A stretch of 64,000 bases of DNA, taken from Bacteroidales bacterium. Its GTDB lineage: Bacteria > Bacteroidota > Bacteroidia > Bacteroidales > Bacteroidaceae. Every line of letters starts with the position of its first letter. Positions within the stretch are counted from its first letter, which is position 1. A model generated the notes under the pieces. It had not been told where the DNA came from and ran no database searches. It saw only the letters and a program-made list of their open reading frames with translations. The position numbers and the translations under genes were made by a program. Where the stretch lies: assembly GCA_004557185.1 (NCBI GenBank), contig SFEP01000002.1, forward strand, positions 1 to 64,000. Reading direction: 5' to 3'. Positions 17,387 through 27,534 of the stretch are shown here, in pieces.

Positions 17387-17417
17387 CAAAGTTAGCAGAA
17401 AGCCTGCGGCGGGCAAA
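17387..17417 (-). promoter_or_regulatory. Bacteroidetes promoter for coaX
   Basis: The minus strand reads TAACTTTG (17387-17394) with a TTTG box (17414-17417) 19 bp upstream, matching the full TTTG-N17-23-TAnnTTTG pattern. It is the best-formed promoter in the window and lies about 23 nt from the start codon. Confidence 0.75.
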
Positions 17418-17528
17418 GGAAAAAACTTTTTTTATGGCGCATGCCTCGCTTATCAGCCCTGCACCCATGCTGAGCGTTCTGCCATTTCCTACCTTAAAAC
17501 AACTGCCTTGCCGAGGCTGCGCAAAGGG

Positions 17529-18260
17529 TTAGGGGAACTCAAAATGCTGGTAGTCCTTCACGCTGCGCCAGTCGCCACCCCACACGAAGCCTGCCTCGCG
17601 GAACAGGCGGTAGCACAGGTCCTGATGGTCAATTTTACCCACAAACTTCTCCTGCCTTCGGGCGTAGCGCTCGGCTGTGGCGGGCTGCACCACCTGCCGC
17701 CCCTGCCGGGTACGCACACAGGGGTTGAAGAGGGGGTTGACGTCGACGGCAAGACCGTAGCCATGCTTCGACACGGTGCGTGTGCCTGCCACACGGCGGT
17801 AGTTGAAGGCCGAGGTGTTGTTGGCCCGCATGGAGCGTTCGTCATCAGCCTCGTAACAGTCAGCCAACCGCATGCAGGCTATGGGATAACGTGCTTCGTA
17901 GAGGCGGCGGAAAATGTGGAGCAGCTTTTGCGCAATGCGGCGGTGGCACACCATCTCGCCCAGCGTGGTGCGCCCCTGCATGTCGCAGTGCAGCAGCTTG
18001 AGGTAGCGCAGGTCGGCCTTGGGCACAGGGCATCCCGCCTTGTAGGTGCGCCCTTGCATCTGTTGCCACACGCTGGTGGGCACGGGTTCGGCCGTAAAGC
18101 ACTTGTCGATGCCGTGGCGCTGCACGGCTGCGGTGCTCACCTTGGCGCCCGCCAGCCACTGTGCGAGTGTGTCGACCGCCACGGTCGGCAGGGCATGCAG
18201 CGGCGCTGCCCAAAGCATCAGGCAGAGCAGGCTATATATATAAGGAGTGGTTCGCATCAT
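17529..18260 (-). CDS. M15-family D-Ala-D-Ala carboxypeptidase-like peptidase
   Basis: This 243-residue exported protein has an N-terminal signal (YIYSLLCLMLWAAPLHA). Zinc ligands of the M15 family are visible: His166 and Asp173 in SKHGYGLAVDVN, and His239 in DYQHFEF at the very C-terminus. The family trims peptidoglycan stem peptides in the periplasm. The gene follows mfd by 45 nt on the same strand and may be cotranscribed with it. No attachment domain is seen. Confidence 0.88.
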   Translation of the reverse strand: MMRTTPYIYSLLCLMLWAAPLHALPTVAVDTLAQWLAGAKVSTAAVQRHGIDKCFTAEPVPTSVWQQMQGRTYKAGCPVPKADLRYLKLLHCDMQGRTTLGEMVCHRRIAQKLLHIFRRLYEARYPIACMRLADCYEADDERSMRANNTSAFNYRRVAGTRTVSKHGYGLAVDVNPLFNPCVRTRQGRQVVQPATAERYARRQEKFVGKIDHQDLCYRLFREAGFVWGGDWRSVKDYQHFEFP

Positions 18261-18305
18261 CTTTCTCTATAGTTTGACGGGAACGCTAACCCTGCGTGGC
18301 AGGCC

Positions 18306-21300
18306 CTACGCCTCGTCGGTCAGCATGGCGCGGAGGGTGAGCAGGGCGCACTCCACCGAGGGCACGTCGGCAATGACCATGCGGCGGCGTCCGTTGGCCT
18401 CGTGCAGGCGGCATCGCCCCACGCTACGTGTGGCGAAGTCGATGATCTGGCCGAAGGTGTCGCTCTGATAGAAGGCGCTCTCGGGGTTTTGCACAAAGTA
18501 GAGCGTCATGCGGCGGTCCTTCAGCACCATGCGTTCGGCCCCGGCGCGGCGACCCAGAGCACGCAGCGGCACGATGCGTAGCAGTTCCTCGCCCTCGGGA
18601 GGCAGCGGACCGAAACGGTCGTTCATGCGCTGGCGGAAGGCTTCAATCTGGGCATCGCTCTCGAGCGAGTCGAGTTCGCGGTAGAGCATCATACGCTCCG
18701 AAGCACCGGGCACGTAGGTTTCGGGGAAATAGGCATGCAGGTCGCACTCCACGGTGCAGTCATCCACAAAGAGTTCGCCGCTCAGGTGCCCCGTGGTGCG
18801 CATTTCGTCGGCATAGAGGTCGGCAAACTCCTCATTCTTGAGTTCGCTCACTGCTTCCGATAGGATTTTCTGATAGGTTTCATAGCCCAAATCGGCCACG
18901 AAGCCGCTCTGCTCCGCACCGAGCAGGTTGCCCGCACCGCGTATGTCGAGGTCCTGCATGGCGATGTGTATGCCGCTGCCCAGGTCGCTGAAGTTTTCGA
19001 TGGCCTGCAAGCGGCGCCGTGCATCGTCGGGGAGCAGAGCCAGGGGCGGGGCGAGGAGGTAGCAGAAGGCCTTGCGCGAACCGCGGCCCACACGACCACG
19101 CATCTGGTGCAGGTCGGAGAGGCCGAAGTGGTGCGCTGAGTCGATGATGATGGTGTTGGCGTTGGGAATGTCGATACCGTTTTCCACAATGGTGGTGCTG
19201 ATGAGCACGTCGTAGTCGTGGTTTACAAAGCCCGTGACCACCTCTTCGAGCCTCGCGGGAGGCATTTGTCCGTGCCCCGTTGCGATGCGGGCATCGGGCA
19301 CATGTTTGTGCACCAAGGCAGCGAGCGTTTCGAGTTGCGACACGCGGTGCGTCACGATGTAGGTCTGCCCGTTGCGGCTCATCTCAAAGTTCACGGCCTC
19401 GGCTATCACCTCCGAACTGAAGGTGTGTATCTCAGTGTGAATGGGGCGGCGGTTGGGTGGCGGCGTCTGTATGACGGAGAAGTCGCGGGCTCCCATCAGC
19501 GAAAACTGCAAGGTGCGCGGAATGGGCGTGGCCGACATGGTGAGGGTGTCGACGTTGACCTTGAGCTGGCGCAACTTCTCCTTGACTGCCACGCCAAACT
19601 TCTGTTCTTCGTCGATGATAAGCAGTCCGAGGTCGTGCCATTTCACCTGTTTCCCCAGCAGTTTGTGCGTACCGATGAGTATGTTCACCTGGCCCGCGGC
19701 GAGGTCGGCCAGCACGGCTTTGGTCTGTGCTGCGGTGCGGGCTCGGCTGAGGTAGTCTACTCGCACGGGGAACTCAGCCAGGCGGCGGCTGAATGTTTTG
19801 TAATGCTGCAAGGCCAGCACGGTGGTGGGCACGAGCACAGCCACCTGCTTGTTGTCGGCCGCTGCCTTGAAGGCGGCACGCACGGCAATCTCGGTCTTAC
19901 CAAAACCCACATCGCCGCACACCAGGCGGTCCATGGGGCGGCGCTGCTCCATGTCGGCCTTAACCTCCTGCGTCACGCGCAGTTGGTCGGGGGTGTCCTC
20001 GTAGGCAAAGCCGGCCTCCAGTTCTTGCTGCATGAAGGAGTCGTGACTGAAAGCGAAGCCCTCGTGGCTGCGGCGCTCGGCGTAGAGTTTGATAAGGTCG
20101 CGTGCAATGTCCTTGATGCGTTTCTTGGTGCGGTCCTTGATTTTCTCCCAAGCCCCTGTGCCCAAGGCGGTGATGCGCGGCGGTTCGCCCTCGCGGCCTT
20201 TGTATTTCGACACCTTGTGCAGGGCATGGATGGATACGAACACAGCATCGTCGTGGCGGTAGGTGATTTTTATCATTTCCTGCCAAGCACCGTCGGCAGC
20301 AGGCATGCGCACCAGTCCGCCGAAGCGCCCCACGCCGTGGTCAATGTGCACCACGTAGTCGCCCGGCTCGAACTGCATGATTTCCTTGAGCGTGAGTGCC
20401 ATCTTGGCATCGCGGGCATGGTCGCTGCGCAGGGAGTATTTGTGAAAACGGTCGAACACCTGATGGTCGGTGAAGAGACACAGGCGCAGCGAACCGCACA
20501 TAAAGCCTTCGTGCAGTGTGGGCGTCACACCGTGCAGGGTGAGCCCCGTTCCCATGTCGGCCAATATCTGCTGCATGCGCTCATGCTGCTTTTCGCTGTC
20601 GGCCAGCAGGAAGAGGGTGTAGCCATCGGCACTAAACTGTCCCAGGGCTTGCGCCAGCAGGTCGAATTGCTTGTGAAAAAGCATTTGCGGCTGTGTGTCG
20701 AAATGCAGCACGGCGCTGGGTGTGCCCAGCGGCTGCCCGCCGTAGCAGGTGCGCTGCAAGGGTGCCAGGCCGCGCATCAGGGTTTCGCCCCTGACAAACT
20801 GCACGCTGGCCAGCAGTTGCTCATGGCGTTCGCGGGCCTCCTGCTCGCTCTGCGCCTCGCGTTCCAGCACAGCCTGCCGCGCAAATCCCTCGTTGTAGAG
20901 CCTGTCAGCGGTGTCGTGCAGCAGGGTCATGTCGCGCAGCACGAGGGCTGTGCTGTCGGGCAGGTAGTCGGTGAAGGGCACGAGGCTGCCTGAGGCCGAT
21001 GCCTCAACGTCGGGCACGATGCGCACCTGGTCGCGGCGGTCACGTGAGAGTTGCGTCTGCACCTCGAAGGAGCGTATGCTGTCCACCTCATCGCCAAAAA
21101 AGTCGATGCGGCAGGGATAGTCGGAAGCGTAGGAAAAGACATCGAGAATGGAGCCGCGCACGGCATACTCGCCGGGTTCGTAGACGTAGTCCTTCTGCAC
21201 AAAACCCAAGTCGCGCAACTGCTGCGACAGCGCCGTGAGGTCGTAGCAGGCACCAGTCTGCAGGGTGAGCGTCTGCTCCTGCACCTGTTCGGGAGCCGCC

Positions 21301-21725
21301 ACCCGTTCGCACAAAGCCTGCGGAAAACTGACCACATAGAGGCTCGCACGCTCCTCCCCTGCCCTGCCCCATTGTGCCAGCCGCCCCAGCACCTCAGTGC
21401 GCAATATCTCGTTGGCCGCATCGCGCTGGCCGTACTTGGCGGCGCGGCGGTAGGCCGAGGGGTAGAAGAGCACGCGCTCCTCGCCCAACATCTGCTTGAG
21501 GTCGTGGTACATGTAGCCGGCTTCCTCCTCGTCGTTGGGCACAACCAGGAAGGGGCGCACCACCGGTGTGGAGCGTGCGGTGAGCGAGGCCAGCGCCACA
21601 GCGGGTGCCGAGCCGCGAAGCCCGTCAAGCCAGATGTCAGTCACTTGGCCCTCAGCCAGGAGTTGGTGCCACGCCGCCAGCTGTGGATGGGCGGCGAAAC
21701 GGGGCAAGAGTTCGGATAAATGCAT
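18306..21725 (-). CDS. mfd: Transcription-repair coupling factor Mfd
   Basis: This 1139-residue Mfd removes stalled RNA polymerase at DNA lesions and recruits UvrA. The start at 21725 (MHLSELLPRFAAHPQ) fits the family; upstream in-frame ATGs only cross a promoter region. Visible parts in order are: a UvrB-like N-terminal region; the CarD-like polymerase-interaction domain (FEPGDYVVHIDHGVGRFGG); the RecG-like translocase with Walker A GDVGFGKTE, DEEQ box LLIIDEEQKFGV, TMSATPIPRTL, and motif VI QMRGRVGRGSRKAFCYL; and the C-terminal TRCF domain. A TAATTTTG box upstream (21785-21792) is the likely promoter. Length and motifs indicate an intact gene. Confidence 0.97.
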   Translation of the reverse strand: MHLSELLPRFAAHPQLAAWHQLLAEGQVTDIWLDGLRGSAPAVALASLTARSTPVVRPFLVVPNDEEEAGYMYHDLKQMLGEERVLFYPSAYRRAAKYGQRDAANEILRTEVLGRLAQWGRAGEERASLYVVSFPQALCERVAAPEQVQEQTLTLQTGACYDLTALSQQLRDLGFVQKDYVYEPGEYAVRGSILDVFSYASDYPCRIDFFGDEVDSIRSFEVQTQLSRDRRDQVRIVPDVEASASGSLVPFTDYLPDSTALVLRDMTLLHDTADRLYNEGFARQAVLEREAQSEQEARERHEQLLASVQFVRGETLMRGLAPLQRTCYGGQPLGTPSAVLHFDTQPQMLFHKQFDLLAQALGQFSADGYTLFLLADSEKQHERMQQILADMGTGLTLHGVTPTLHEGFMCGSLRLCLFTDHQVFDRFHKYSLRSDHARDAKMALTLKEIMQFEPGDYVVHIDHGVGRFGGLVRMPAADGAWQEMIKITYRHDDAVFVSIHALHKVSKYKGREGEPPRITALGTGAWEKIKDRTKKRIKDIARDLIKLYAERRSHEGFAFSHDSFMQQELEAGFAYEDTPDQLRVTQEVKADMEQRRPMDRLVCGDVGFGKTEIAVRAAFKAAADNKQVAVLVPTTVLALQHYKTFSRRLAEFPVRVDYLSRARTAAQTKAVLADLAAGQVNILIGTHKLLGKQVKWHDLGLLIIDEEQKFGVAVKEKLRQLKVNVDTLTMSATPIPRTLQFSLMGARDFSVIQTPPPNRRPIHTEIHTFSSEVIAEAVNFEMSRNGQTYIVTHRVSQLETLAALVHKHVPDARIATGHGQMPPARLEEVVTGFVNHDYDVLISTTIVENGIDIPNANTIIIDSAHHFGLSDLHQMRGRVGRGSRKAFCYLLAPPLALLPDDARRRLQAIENFSDLGSGIHIAMQDLDIRGAGNLLGAEQSGFVADLGYETYQKILSEAVSELKNEEFADLYADEMRTTGHLSGELFVDDCTVECDLHAYFPETYVPGASERMMLYRELDSLESDAQIEAFRQRMNDRFGPLPPEGEELLRIVPLRALGRRAGAERMVLKDRRMTLYFVQNPESAFYQSDTFGQIIDFATRSVGRCRLHEANGRRRMVIADVPSVECALLTLRAMLTDEA

Positions 21726-21784
21726 AGAGGCGGCTTTGGGCGCAGCCTCGCCGTGAACCACGCCGGCTGCGCGAAAATCAGCGG

Positions 21785-21792
21785 CAAAATTA
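21785..21792 (-). promoter_or_regulatory. TAnnTTTG promoter for mfd
   Basis: The minus strand reads TAATTTTG about 60 nt before the mfd start. No clear -33 box is seen. It lies back to back with the promoter for the GH84 gene in a 298-bp divergent gap. Confidence 0.5.
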
Positions 21793-21935
21793 TAAAAAAT
21801 GCGTCTATCGCACGACCGCCGCAGCGGTGCATTTTGCCCGCCAGCATCTGGGGCGTAGCGCAGCCATGCCCTTGCACCCGCAGGCCACGCCGAAAAAAAG
21901 GGTGCGGTGCATGGCATGCATTCGGGGCAAAATGG

Positions 21936-21943
21936 TAAATTTG
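21936..21943 (+). promoter_or_regulatory. TAnnTTTG promoter for the GH84 gene
   Basis: The plus strand reads TAAATTTG, exactly the consensus, about 80 nt upstream of the start at 22024. No clear -33 element is seen. Confidence 0.55.
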
Positions 21944-22023
21944 CAGCATAGCGGCCTGCGGACCTATGTCTCATAGGGGCCAGACTTGGCTGCCTGCATG
22001 AAAAACATACACCATTTATATAT

Positions 22024-24243
22024 ATGATGACCATCAACCATCTGCTCAAAGCGGGCCTCGTGCTCGCCACCCTGGGCTGCGTGCCTGCCTCGGCTCAGAT
22101 AAGCCTTGTCAACCCCGTGCCGCAACAAGTGTCTACCCCCAGCCAGCCACTCACCGCCGCACCGCAAGCCTGGCGCCTCAAGGCCGATGCAGCACGTCTG
22201 CAATCATTTGCAGTGAAAAACCTGCAGCAGCACTGTGCCATTACCTGCGAGGCCGCCGCGCCCTTCACCCTCACACTGGGCGTGAAAGGCGACAAAGCCG
22301 TAAAGAAATATGCGGCCAAAGCACCCAAGCACGCCGAAGGCTACTACCTGCAACTCTCCCAGCAAGGTGCCGTGGTGGTGGGTAGCGACGAGGTGGGCCT
22401 CTTCTATGGTCTGCAAACCCTGCAGCAGTCGCTGGCCGAGGGCAAACTGCAGGAAGCCACGGTGACCGACTGGCCCGACGTGCCCTTCCGCGGCACGGTC
22501 GAGGGCTTTTACGGCACGCCATGGAGCCACAAGGCCCGCCTCAGCCAAATCGAGTTCTACGGACGCAACAAAATGAACGTCTACATCTACGGACCCAAGG
22601 ACGACCCCTACCACCGCGACCACTGGCGCGTGCCTTATCCCGAGGACGAAGCCAAACGCATTCAAGAACTCAACGAGCACGCCAAGCAGTGGGGTGTGAA
22701 ATTCTACTGGGCCATCCATCCCGGCGTCGACATCAAATGGAACGATGCCGACCGCGACGCCCTCCTGGCCAAGTTCGAGAAAATGTATGCCCTTGGCATC
22801 CGCGCCTTCGCCGTCTTCTTCGACGACATCTGGGGCGAGGGCACCAAGGCCGACAAGCAGGCTGCCCTGCTCAACTACGTCGACAACCACTTCATTGCCA
22901 CACACAAGGACGTGGCGCCGCTCATCATGTGCCCCACTGAGTACAACCGAGCCTGGGCCAACGACGAGAAGGGCTATCTGCGCACACTCGGCGAACAGAT
23001 GAACCAGGGCATCGAAATCATGTGGACGGGCAACACCGTGGTGCACTGCATTGACAAGGAGTCGATGGAGTGGATCAACCAGCGCATACGCCGCAAGGCA
23101 TACATCTGGTGGAACTTCCCCGTGAGCGACTTTGTGCGCGACCACATCCTGCTGGGCCCAGCCTACGGCAACGGCCTCGACATTGCAGCCGACATGTCGG
23201 GCTTCGTGTCGAACCCCATGGAACACGCCGAAGCCTCGAAAATTTCGCTCTATGGCATTGCCGACTACACCTGGAACATGGAAGCCTACGAACCCATACG
23301 CGACTGGGAGAAAGGCCTCGCCGCCGTGCTGCCCGCCGCCACACCGGCCCTGCGCACCTTTGCCCTCTACAACAAGGACCTCGGCCCCAACGGACACGGT
23401 TTCCGCCGAGAGGAGGGCGATGAACTGAAAACGGTGGCCCAGCAGGCGCTGCAAGGCCAGGAAGCCGCGCTCAACGAGCTGGCCAAGCGCTGCCGCGACC
23501 TCGGCACGGCTGCCGACGTGCTGCTGGCCGACCAAACGAACCCCGAACTGCTGCGCGAACTGCGCCCCTGGCTGTTGCAGGCCAAGAACGTGGCCGACTT
23601 TGGCGCAGCCGTCACGGCCATGACTGCCTGCAAGGACGGAAAGGCCTTCCCCACCTTCACCGACCTCTACACGCAGGCCCGCTCCATACAGCAGCAGATG
23701 TATGAACTCGAAAACTCCACGGTGCGCCACGCCCTGCAGCCAGGCATCAAGGTGGCCACGGGCGTCATGCTGCCCACGCTGCACGCCCTCTTCAAGCAGA
23801 CGGTCGAAAAATACAACACAGCCCACGGAACCGACCTCGTAACAGCTGCTGAGTACAACCCCTACAAACTCACCACCGACGTGCCGCAGCTCCGCCTGCT
23901 GCCCGTCACCGCCCGCGGCAACGACGTGAACATTTCGCCCGCCCTCGAGGTCATACAGTGGCCCAAGGACGGCAGTCTGACCCTCGAGGCCGACCGCGAT
24001 TTCACCATCGTGGGCATGGACTTCAACTTCGGTGTGCCCGGCGCAGCCAAGGACTTCAAGCTCGAGCTCTACAGCAACGGACAGTGGCGCGAAGTGAGCA
24101 TCATGCACTACGCCGACAACGACCCCGTCATTCACACCGGCGGTGAAATCAGCGCCAGTCCCGCCTCGCGTCTCCGCGTTACGAACATCTCAGGCAGCGA
24201 CCGCCAAGTCTACTTCAAGCACTTCAAGTTTGTCAAGCAGTAA
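22024..24243 (+). CDS. GH84 beta-N-acetylglucosaminidase (O-GlcNAcase-like)
   Basis: This is a 739-residue exported glycosidase with signal peptide (LLKAGLVLATLGCVPASAQ). An N-terminal GH20b-like domain (to ~residue 140) precedes the GH84 barrel, which starts at FRGTVEGFYGTPWSHKAR. The catalytic Asp pair is Asp267-Asp268 (AVFFDDIWGEG), and downstream active-site phrases (CPTEYNRAW, IMWTGNTVVHCID, WWNFPVSDF) match the family. A helical region and a C-terminal beta domain follow, as in the Bacteroides enzyme. GH84 enzymes release N-acetylglucosamine from glycoproteins or glycans by substrate-assisted catalysis. The sulfatase at 38985, beta-galactosidase at 52968 and hexosamine kinase at 58949 suggest host-glycan use. 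No sorting tail is visible, so it is probably periplasmic. Confidence 0.94.
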   Translation: MMTINHLLKAGLVLATLGCVPASAQISLVNPVPQQVSTPSQPLTAAPQAWRLKADAARLQSFAVKNLQQHCAITCEAAAPFTLTLGVKGDKAVKKYAAKAPKHAEGYYLQLSQQGAVVVGSDEVGLFYGLQTLQQSLAEGKLQEATVTDWPDVPFRGTVEGFYGTPWSHKARLSQIEFYGRNKMNVYIYGPKDDPYHRDHWRVPYPEDEAKRIQELNEHAKQWGVKFYWAIHPGVDIKWNDADRDALLAKFEKMYALGIRAFAVFFDDIWGEGTKADKQAALLNYVDNHFIATHKDVAPLIMCPTEYNRAWANDEKGYLRTLGEQMNQGIEIMWTGNTVVHCIDKESMEWINQRIRRKAYIWWNFPVSDFVRDHILLGPAYGNGLDIAADMSGFVSNPMEHAEASKISLYGIADYTWNMEAYEPIRDWEKGLAAVLPAATPALRTFALYNKDLGPNGHGFRREEGDELKTVAQQALQGQEAALNELAKRCRDLGTAADVLLADQTNPELLRELRPWLLQAKNVADFGAAVTAMTACKDGKAFPTFTDLYTQARSIQQQMYELENSTVRHALQPGIKVATGVMLPTLHALFKQTVEKYNTAHGTDLVTAAEYNPYKLTTDVPQLRLLPVTARGNDVNISPALEVIQWPKDGSLTLEADRDFTIVGMDFNFGVPGAAKDFKLELYSNGQWREVSIMHYADNDPVIHTGGEISASPASRLRVTNISGSDRQVYFKHFKFVKQ

Positions 24244-24250
24244 ACGTCCC

Positions 24251-24329
24251 TGCCCGCCCCCCTGGCGGGGGCAGCCTCCCAGCCCCCCCTCATGCACCGA
24301 AGCCCCGACGCCCACACGCCGGGGCTTCG
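24251..24329 (+). terminator. Two hairpins after the GH84 gene
   Basis: A GC-rich stem (GCCCGCC with GGCGGGGGC, 24251-24272) is followed by a perfect 10-bp stem CGAAGCCCCG at 24298-24307 paired with CGGGGCTTCG at 24320-24329. Neither has a long T-run. Confidence 0.5.
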
Positions 24330-24518
24330 GCTCGTCATAACCCTGAGATGTGAAAAAATGTGTGACATAGGCTTGAAAAAGAAAAGGCAAAATGGGCGTG
24401 CGCTGATTTTATCACTAACTTTGACGCGATAAAGGCATCTGCAGCCCCAGGCCACACGGCGGTGCGCCCCGGCATGGGCTAAGCCTAATGCTTGTTAATC
24501 AAAAAACATCTCTCCTAT

Positions 24519-27467
24519 ATGAAACGCATTCTACTCTTCATGCTTTGCGTCAGTCTGGCCACAAGCATGCTCCGCGCCAGCAATTTTGTGGAGGGCGAGG
24601 CTTACCGCTTGGTCTGCCAGCTCTATCCCAACGGCTGCCTGATGCTGGGCAGTAAGCACGGCTCCACGGCGCAGATTTACCACGGCACCACCTACGACGG
24701 CGCCAGCGACGGCTGGTGGACCATCAAAAAAGGCCAAACGGGCTACACCATCAGCAACGACGCCACCAGGCAATACCTCACGTACACGGGCAACCGCATC
24801 AACGGCGAAGTGAAGGGCGTGGAACTCACCGACGAGGTGCAGGACAAAGCCAGCGAGTGGACATTTGAACTGAAAAACGGCTACTACGTGCTGAAAAACG
24901 TGAGCGAGACCACGCAGTGGCTCAACGTGCGCACCGACGGCACTTACCTCGTGGGCTCCTACAACGGCAACCAAGGCTCTATCAACGAACTCTTCGCCAT
25001 CTACGACGCCAACGGCGCAACCGTATCCTTCGAGGGCGGCGGCACAGAGGTAGAGGAACCCGCCGACGACTTCACGGCCACCAGCGGCATGACGGCGAAC
25101 CAAGAGTACTGGGAACGCTCGGGCGTAGACCAGCCTGTGGTCATCACCACCAACGTAAACGACCCCGTGCTCTACTCCATCGTCAACCTCCGCACAGGGC
25201 TCTACGCCCAACTCAACTACCAGGTGCAGCAGGGCCCCTACAGCGAGCGCTCCACCTTCTATTTCGTGCAACAGCCGGGCGGTCTGCAAATCTTCACCAG
25301 CGACGGCCAATGCATCTCCACCGACTACCCCACCAACTATGCCAACCGCCGCTACGGCCTGAACACGGCCTGGTACGTAGGCACTGACAACCTGTGGGCC
25401 ATTTCACACTACACCGGCGACGAGCCGAACGGCTACCTCATTGGCAAGCTCGACAACTTGAGCAAGGGTAGCCAGACGGGGCAGACGCAGAGCAAATACC
25501 TCTACTGGAACGACTACGACACGGGCCTCGGCTCGCACACAGTGGGCCTCTACGACGCCGACCCCGGCTCCACCTTCGTGTTCTGCTCGGCCGACGAGCG
25601 CCACTACGACCTGCTCACAAGCCAAGGCATCACCTTCGACGGCTCCGACCCCACCAACCGCATTCCCAGCAAACTCAAAACGGCCTTCGACTCCCTGCAG
25701 TTGGCCGGCAAGGAACTGGTGTGGGACAACAGCCACGCGCGCTTCATGGCCACCCTGCCTCCCACCGTCGAGGAGGGCACCACCTACACGGCTCCGCTGC
25801 ACCAGGTGCTGCGCGCCACCTACGAGGGCCTCTCACTGCGCGTCAACGGCACCCTCATCGACAGCGACATGAAGCCCGTAACCTTCGACCGCGTGGACTG
25901 CCAGACGGAGTATCCGCTCGAACTGCTTAACGCCGAGGGCGAAGTGGTGCGCACGGCAAGCCTGCTGTTCACCTACCTGCCTGTGGTCGAGGTGAACGTC
26001 ACCTCGTGCAACGGCAGCTACTACACCCGCGGCTCGCTGCGTGTGACCGACCCCGAAGTTTCGGGCTACGACTCACTCTACATAGCCGACTTCAAGTACC
26101 GCGGAGCCACGGCACAGTCGTTCCCCAAGAAGGCGTACGCCATCAAGATGCGCGACGCCAACGGCGAGTCGGTAGACCGCAAATTCTTCGGTCTGCGCAA
26201 CGACAACAACTGGATTCTCGACGCCATGGCCGTCGACCCCGCTTGCATGCGTAACCGCGTAGCCACCGACCTGTGGAACGCCTTCTGCACACCGCCCTAC
26301 TATAAGGAAAAGGAAAAGAAAGCCCTCACAGGCACACGCGGCCACTTTGTGGAGGTGCTGCTCAACGGCAGCTACCACGGCATCTACTGCATGACGGAGA
26401 AACTGGACCGCAAGCAAATGAAACTGGCCAAATACGTACCCGCCACGGCCACCGAGCCCGACACCATCAAGGGCCTGCTCTACAAGTCGTCGCAATGGTC
26501 GTACGAGGTGTTCATGGGACATGAAATAGACTCCGAACGCTTCCCCGGCTACGAGCCCGAAGCCTACAGCAACACCATGGGCATTGAAACATGGGCTGAA
26601 TACGAACTCAAATACCCCGACTACGAGGATGAGGGCGTAGACTGGCAACCGCTCTGGAACGCCGTCAACTTTGTGGCCAAGGGGCCGAGTAGTCCCACCT
26701 TCGCCTACGACCTGCCCTTCATGTTCGACATGCCTGTGATGAACGACTACTACCTCTTCATCGACCTGCTGCTGGCCACCGACAACCACGGCAAAAACAT
26801 CTTCTTCGCCATCTACGACAAAACCAGCCGCTACGGCAACAAGATAACCATTGCTCCTTGGGACCTCGACGGCACATGGGGCGCACGCTGGGATGGCTCC
26901 TACAAGTACACCAGCGACGCTACACGCGACCTCGACGCCTTCCTGTGGGAATGTGAGCACGGACAGCACACCCTGTACTACTGGCTCAAGCAGAACGACT
27001 TCAACAACTGGCAGGCCACCCTGGCACAGCGCTACGCACAGTTGCGCCAGACTTACTGGCAAACCGAACAGCTGACCGACCGCTTCGCTGCCTACGCCGA
27101 ACTCTTTGCCAAGAGCCACGCCGACGAACGCGAAGAGGACCGCTGGCCGAGTCTGCACAGCGGCATACAGGACGCCGTGAACTACGTGCTCGACTGGATT
27201 CCCAACCGCATAGCTGCCCTCGACGCAAAGTATGGCTACGACCCCGCCATGGTGGGCATCAACGAAGCCGACGCCGACGCTTACTTCAAGGCCGAAGGCG
27301 CAGCAGGCAGCATCGGCGTGACGGCCGGCAGCCCCTGCACCATACGCATCTACAACACCGCTGGCCAACTGCTGCGCCACGAGCAGGTGCAAGCGGGCTT
27401 CCACGTGCTCAGCGGCTTTGCCCCAGGCATCTACGTGGTCAACGGGCTGAAGGTCATGGTGCGCTAA
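24519..27467 (+). CDS. CotH-kinase-family exported protein with beta-trefoil-like N-terminus
   Basis: This 982-residue protein has a signal peptide (MKRILLFMLCVSLATSMLRA) that fixes the start at 24519. Residues ~25-150 look like a beta-trefoil/ricin-type module (YRLVCQLYPNGCLML…WWTIKKGQTGYTISN…WTFELKNGYYVLKN). The central ~400 residues are a CotH atypical kinase domain: KAYAIKMRDANG, FVEVLLNGSYHGIYCMTEKLDR, LLATDNHGKNIFF and APWDLDGTWGARWDG, where the DNHGKN and WDLD phrases match catalytic and metal positions. The last ~75 residues (VTAGSPCTIRIYNTAG… ending GIYVVNGLKVMVR) are a T9SS-type sorting tail. In Bacillus CotH phosphorylates spore-coat proteins; the targets of exported Bacteroidetes members are unknown, so extracellular phosphorylation is an inference. 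Confidence 0.88.
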   Translation: MKRILLFMLCVSLATSMLRASNFVEGEAYRLVCQLYPNGCLMLGSKHGSTAQIYHGTTYDGASDGWWTIKKGQTGYTISNDATRQYLTYTGNRINGEVKGVELTDEVQDKASEWTFELKNGYYVLKNVSETTQWLNVRTDGTYLVGSYNGNQGSINELFAIYDANGATVSFEGGGTEVEEPADDFTATSGMTANQEYWERSGVDQPVVITTNVNDPVLYSIVNLRTGLYAQLNYQVQQGPYSERSTFYFVQQPGGLQIFTSDGQCISTDYPTNYANRRYGLNTAWYVGTDNLWAISHYTGDEPNGYLIGKLDNLSKGSQTGQTQSKYLYWNDYDTGLGSHTVGLYDADPGSTFVFCSADERHYDLLTSQGITFDGSDPTNRIPSKLKTAFDSLQLAGKELVWDNSHARFMATLPPTVEEGTTYTAPLHQVLRATYEGLSLRVNGTLIDSDMKPVTFDRVDCQTEYPLELLNAEGEVVRTASLLFTYLPVVEVNVTSCNGSYYTRGSLRVTDPEVSGYDSLYIADFKYRGATAQSFPKKAYAIKMRDANGESVDRKFFGLRNDNNWILDAMAVDPACMRNRVATDLWNAFCTPPYYKEKEKKALTGTRGHFVEVLLNGSYHGIYCMTEKLDRKQMKLAKYVPATATEPDTIKGLLYKSSQWSYEVFMGHEIDSERFPGYEPEAYSNTMGIETWAEYELKYPDYEDEGVDWQPLWNAVNFVAKGPSSPTFAYDLPFMFDMPVMNDYYLFIDLLLATDNHGKNIFFAIYDKTSRYGNKITIAPWDLDGTWGARWDGSYKYTSDATRDLDAFLWECEHGQHTLYYWLKQNDFNNWQATLAQRYAQLRQTYWQTEQLTDRFAAYAELFAKSHADEREEDRWPSLHSGIQDAVNYVLDWIPNRIAALDAKYGYDPAMVGINEADADAYFKAEGAAGSIGVTAGSPCTIRIYNTAGQLLRHEQVQAGFHVLSGFAPGIYVVNGLKVMVR

Positions 27468-27489
27468 GCACACCCCCCTCCCCCATCAC

Positions 27490-27534
27490 GAGGCTGCGCC
27501 ATACACAACAGTGTTTACGGCGCAGCCTCTTTTT
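27490..27534 (+). terminator. Intrinsic terminator after the CotH gene
   Basis: A perfect 11-bp stem (GAGGCTGCGCC at 27490-27500, GGCGCAGCCTC at 27519-27529) is followed by TTTTT. This is the clearest intrinsic terminator in the window. Confidence 0.85.

Noticed and set aside
21726..22070. N-terminal extension of Mfd
   Set aside because: It overlaps the divergent promoters and the start of the GH84 gene, and has no Mfd similarity; MHLSELLPRF at 21725 fits the family.
22204..24135. Long minus-strand frame opposite the GH84 gene
   Set aside because: The GH84 gene on the plus strand has complete catalytic motifs; the opposite frame has no recognisable domain and a biased composition.
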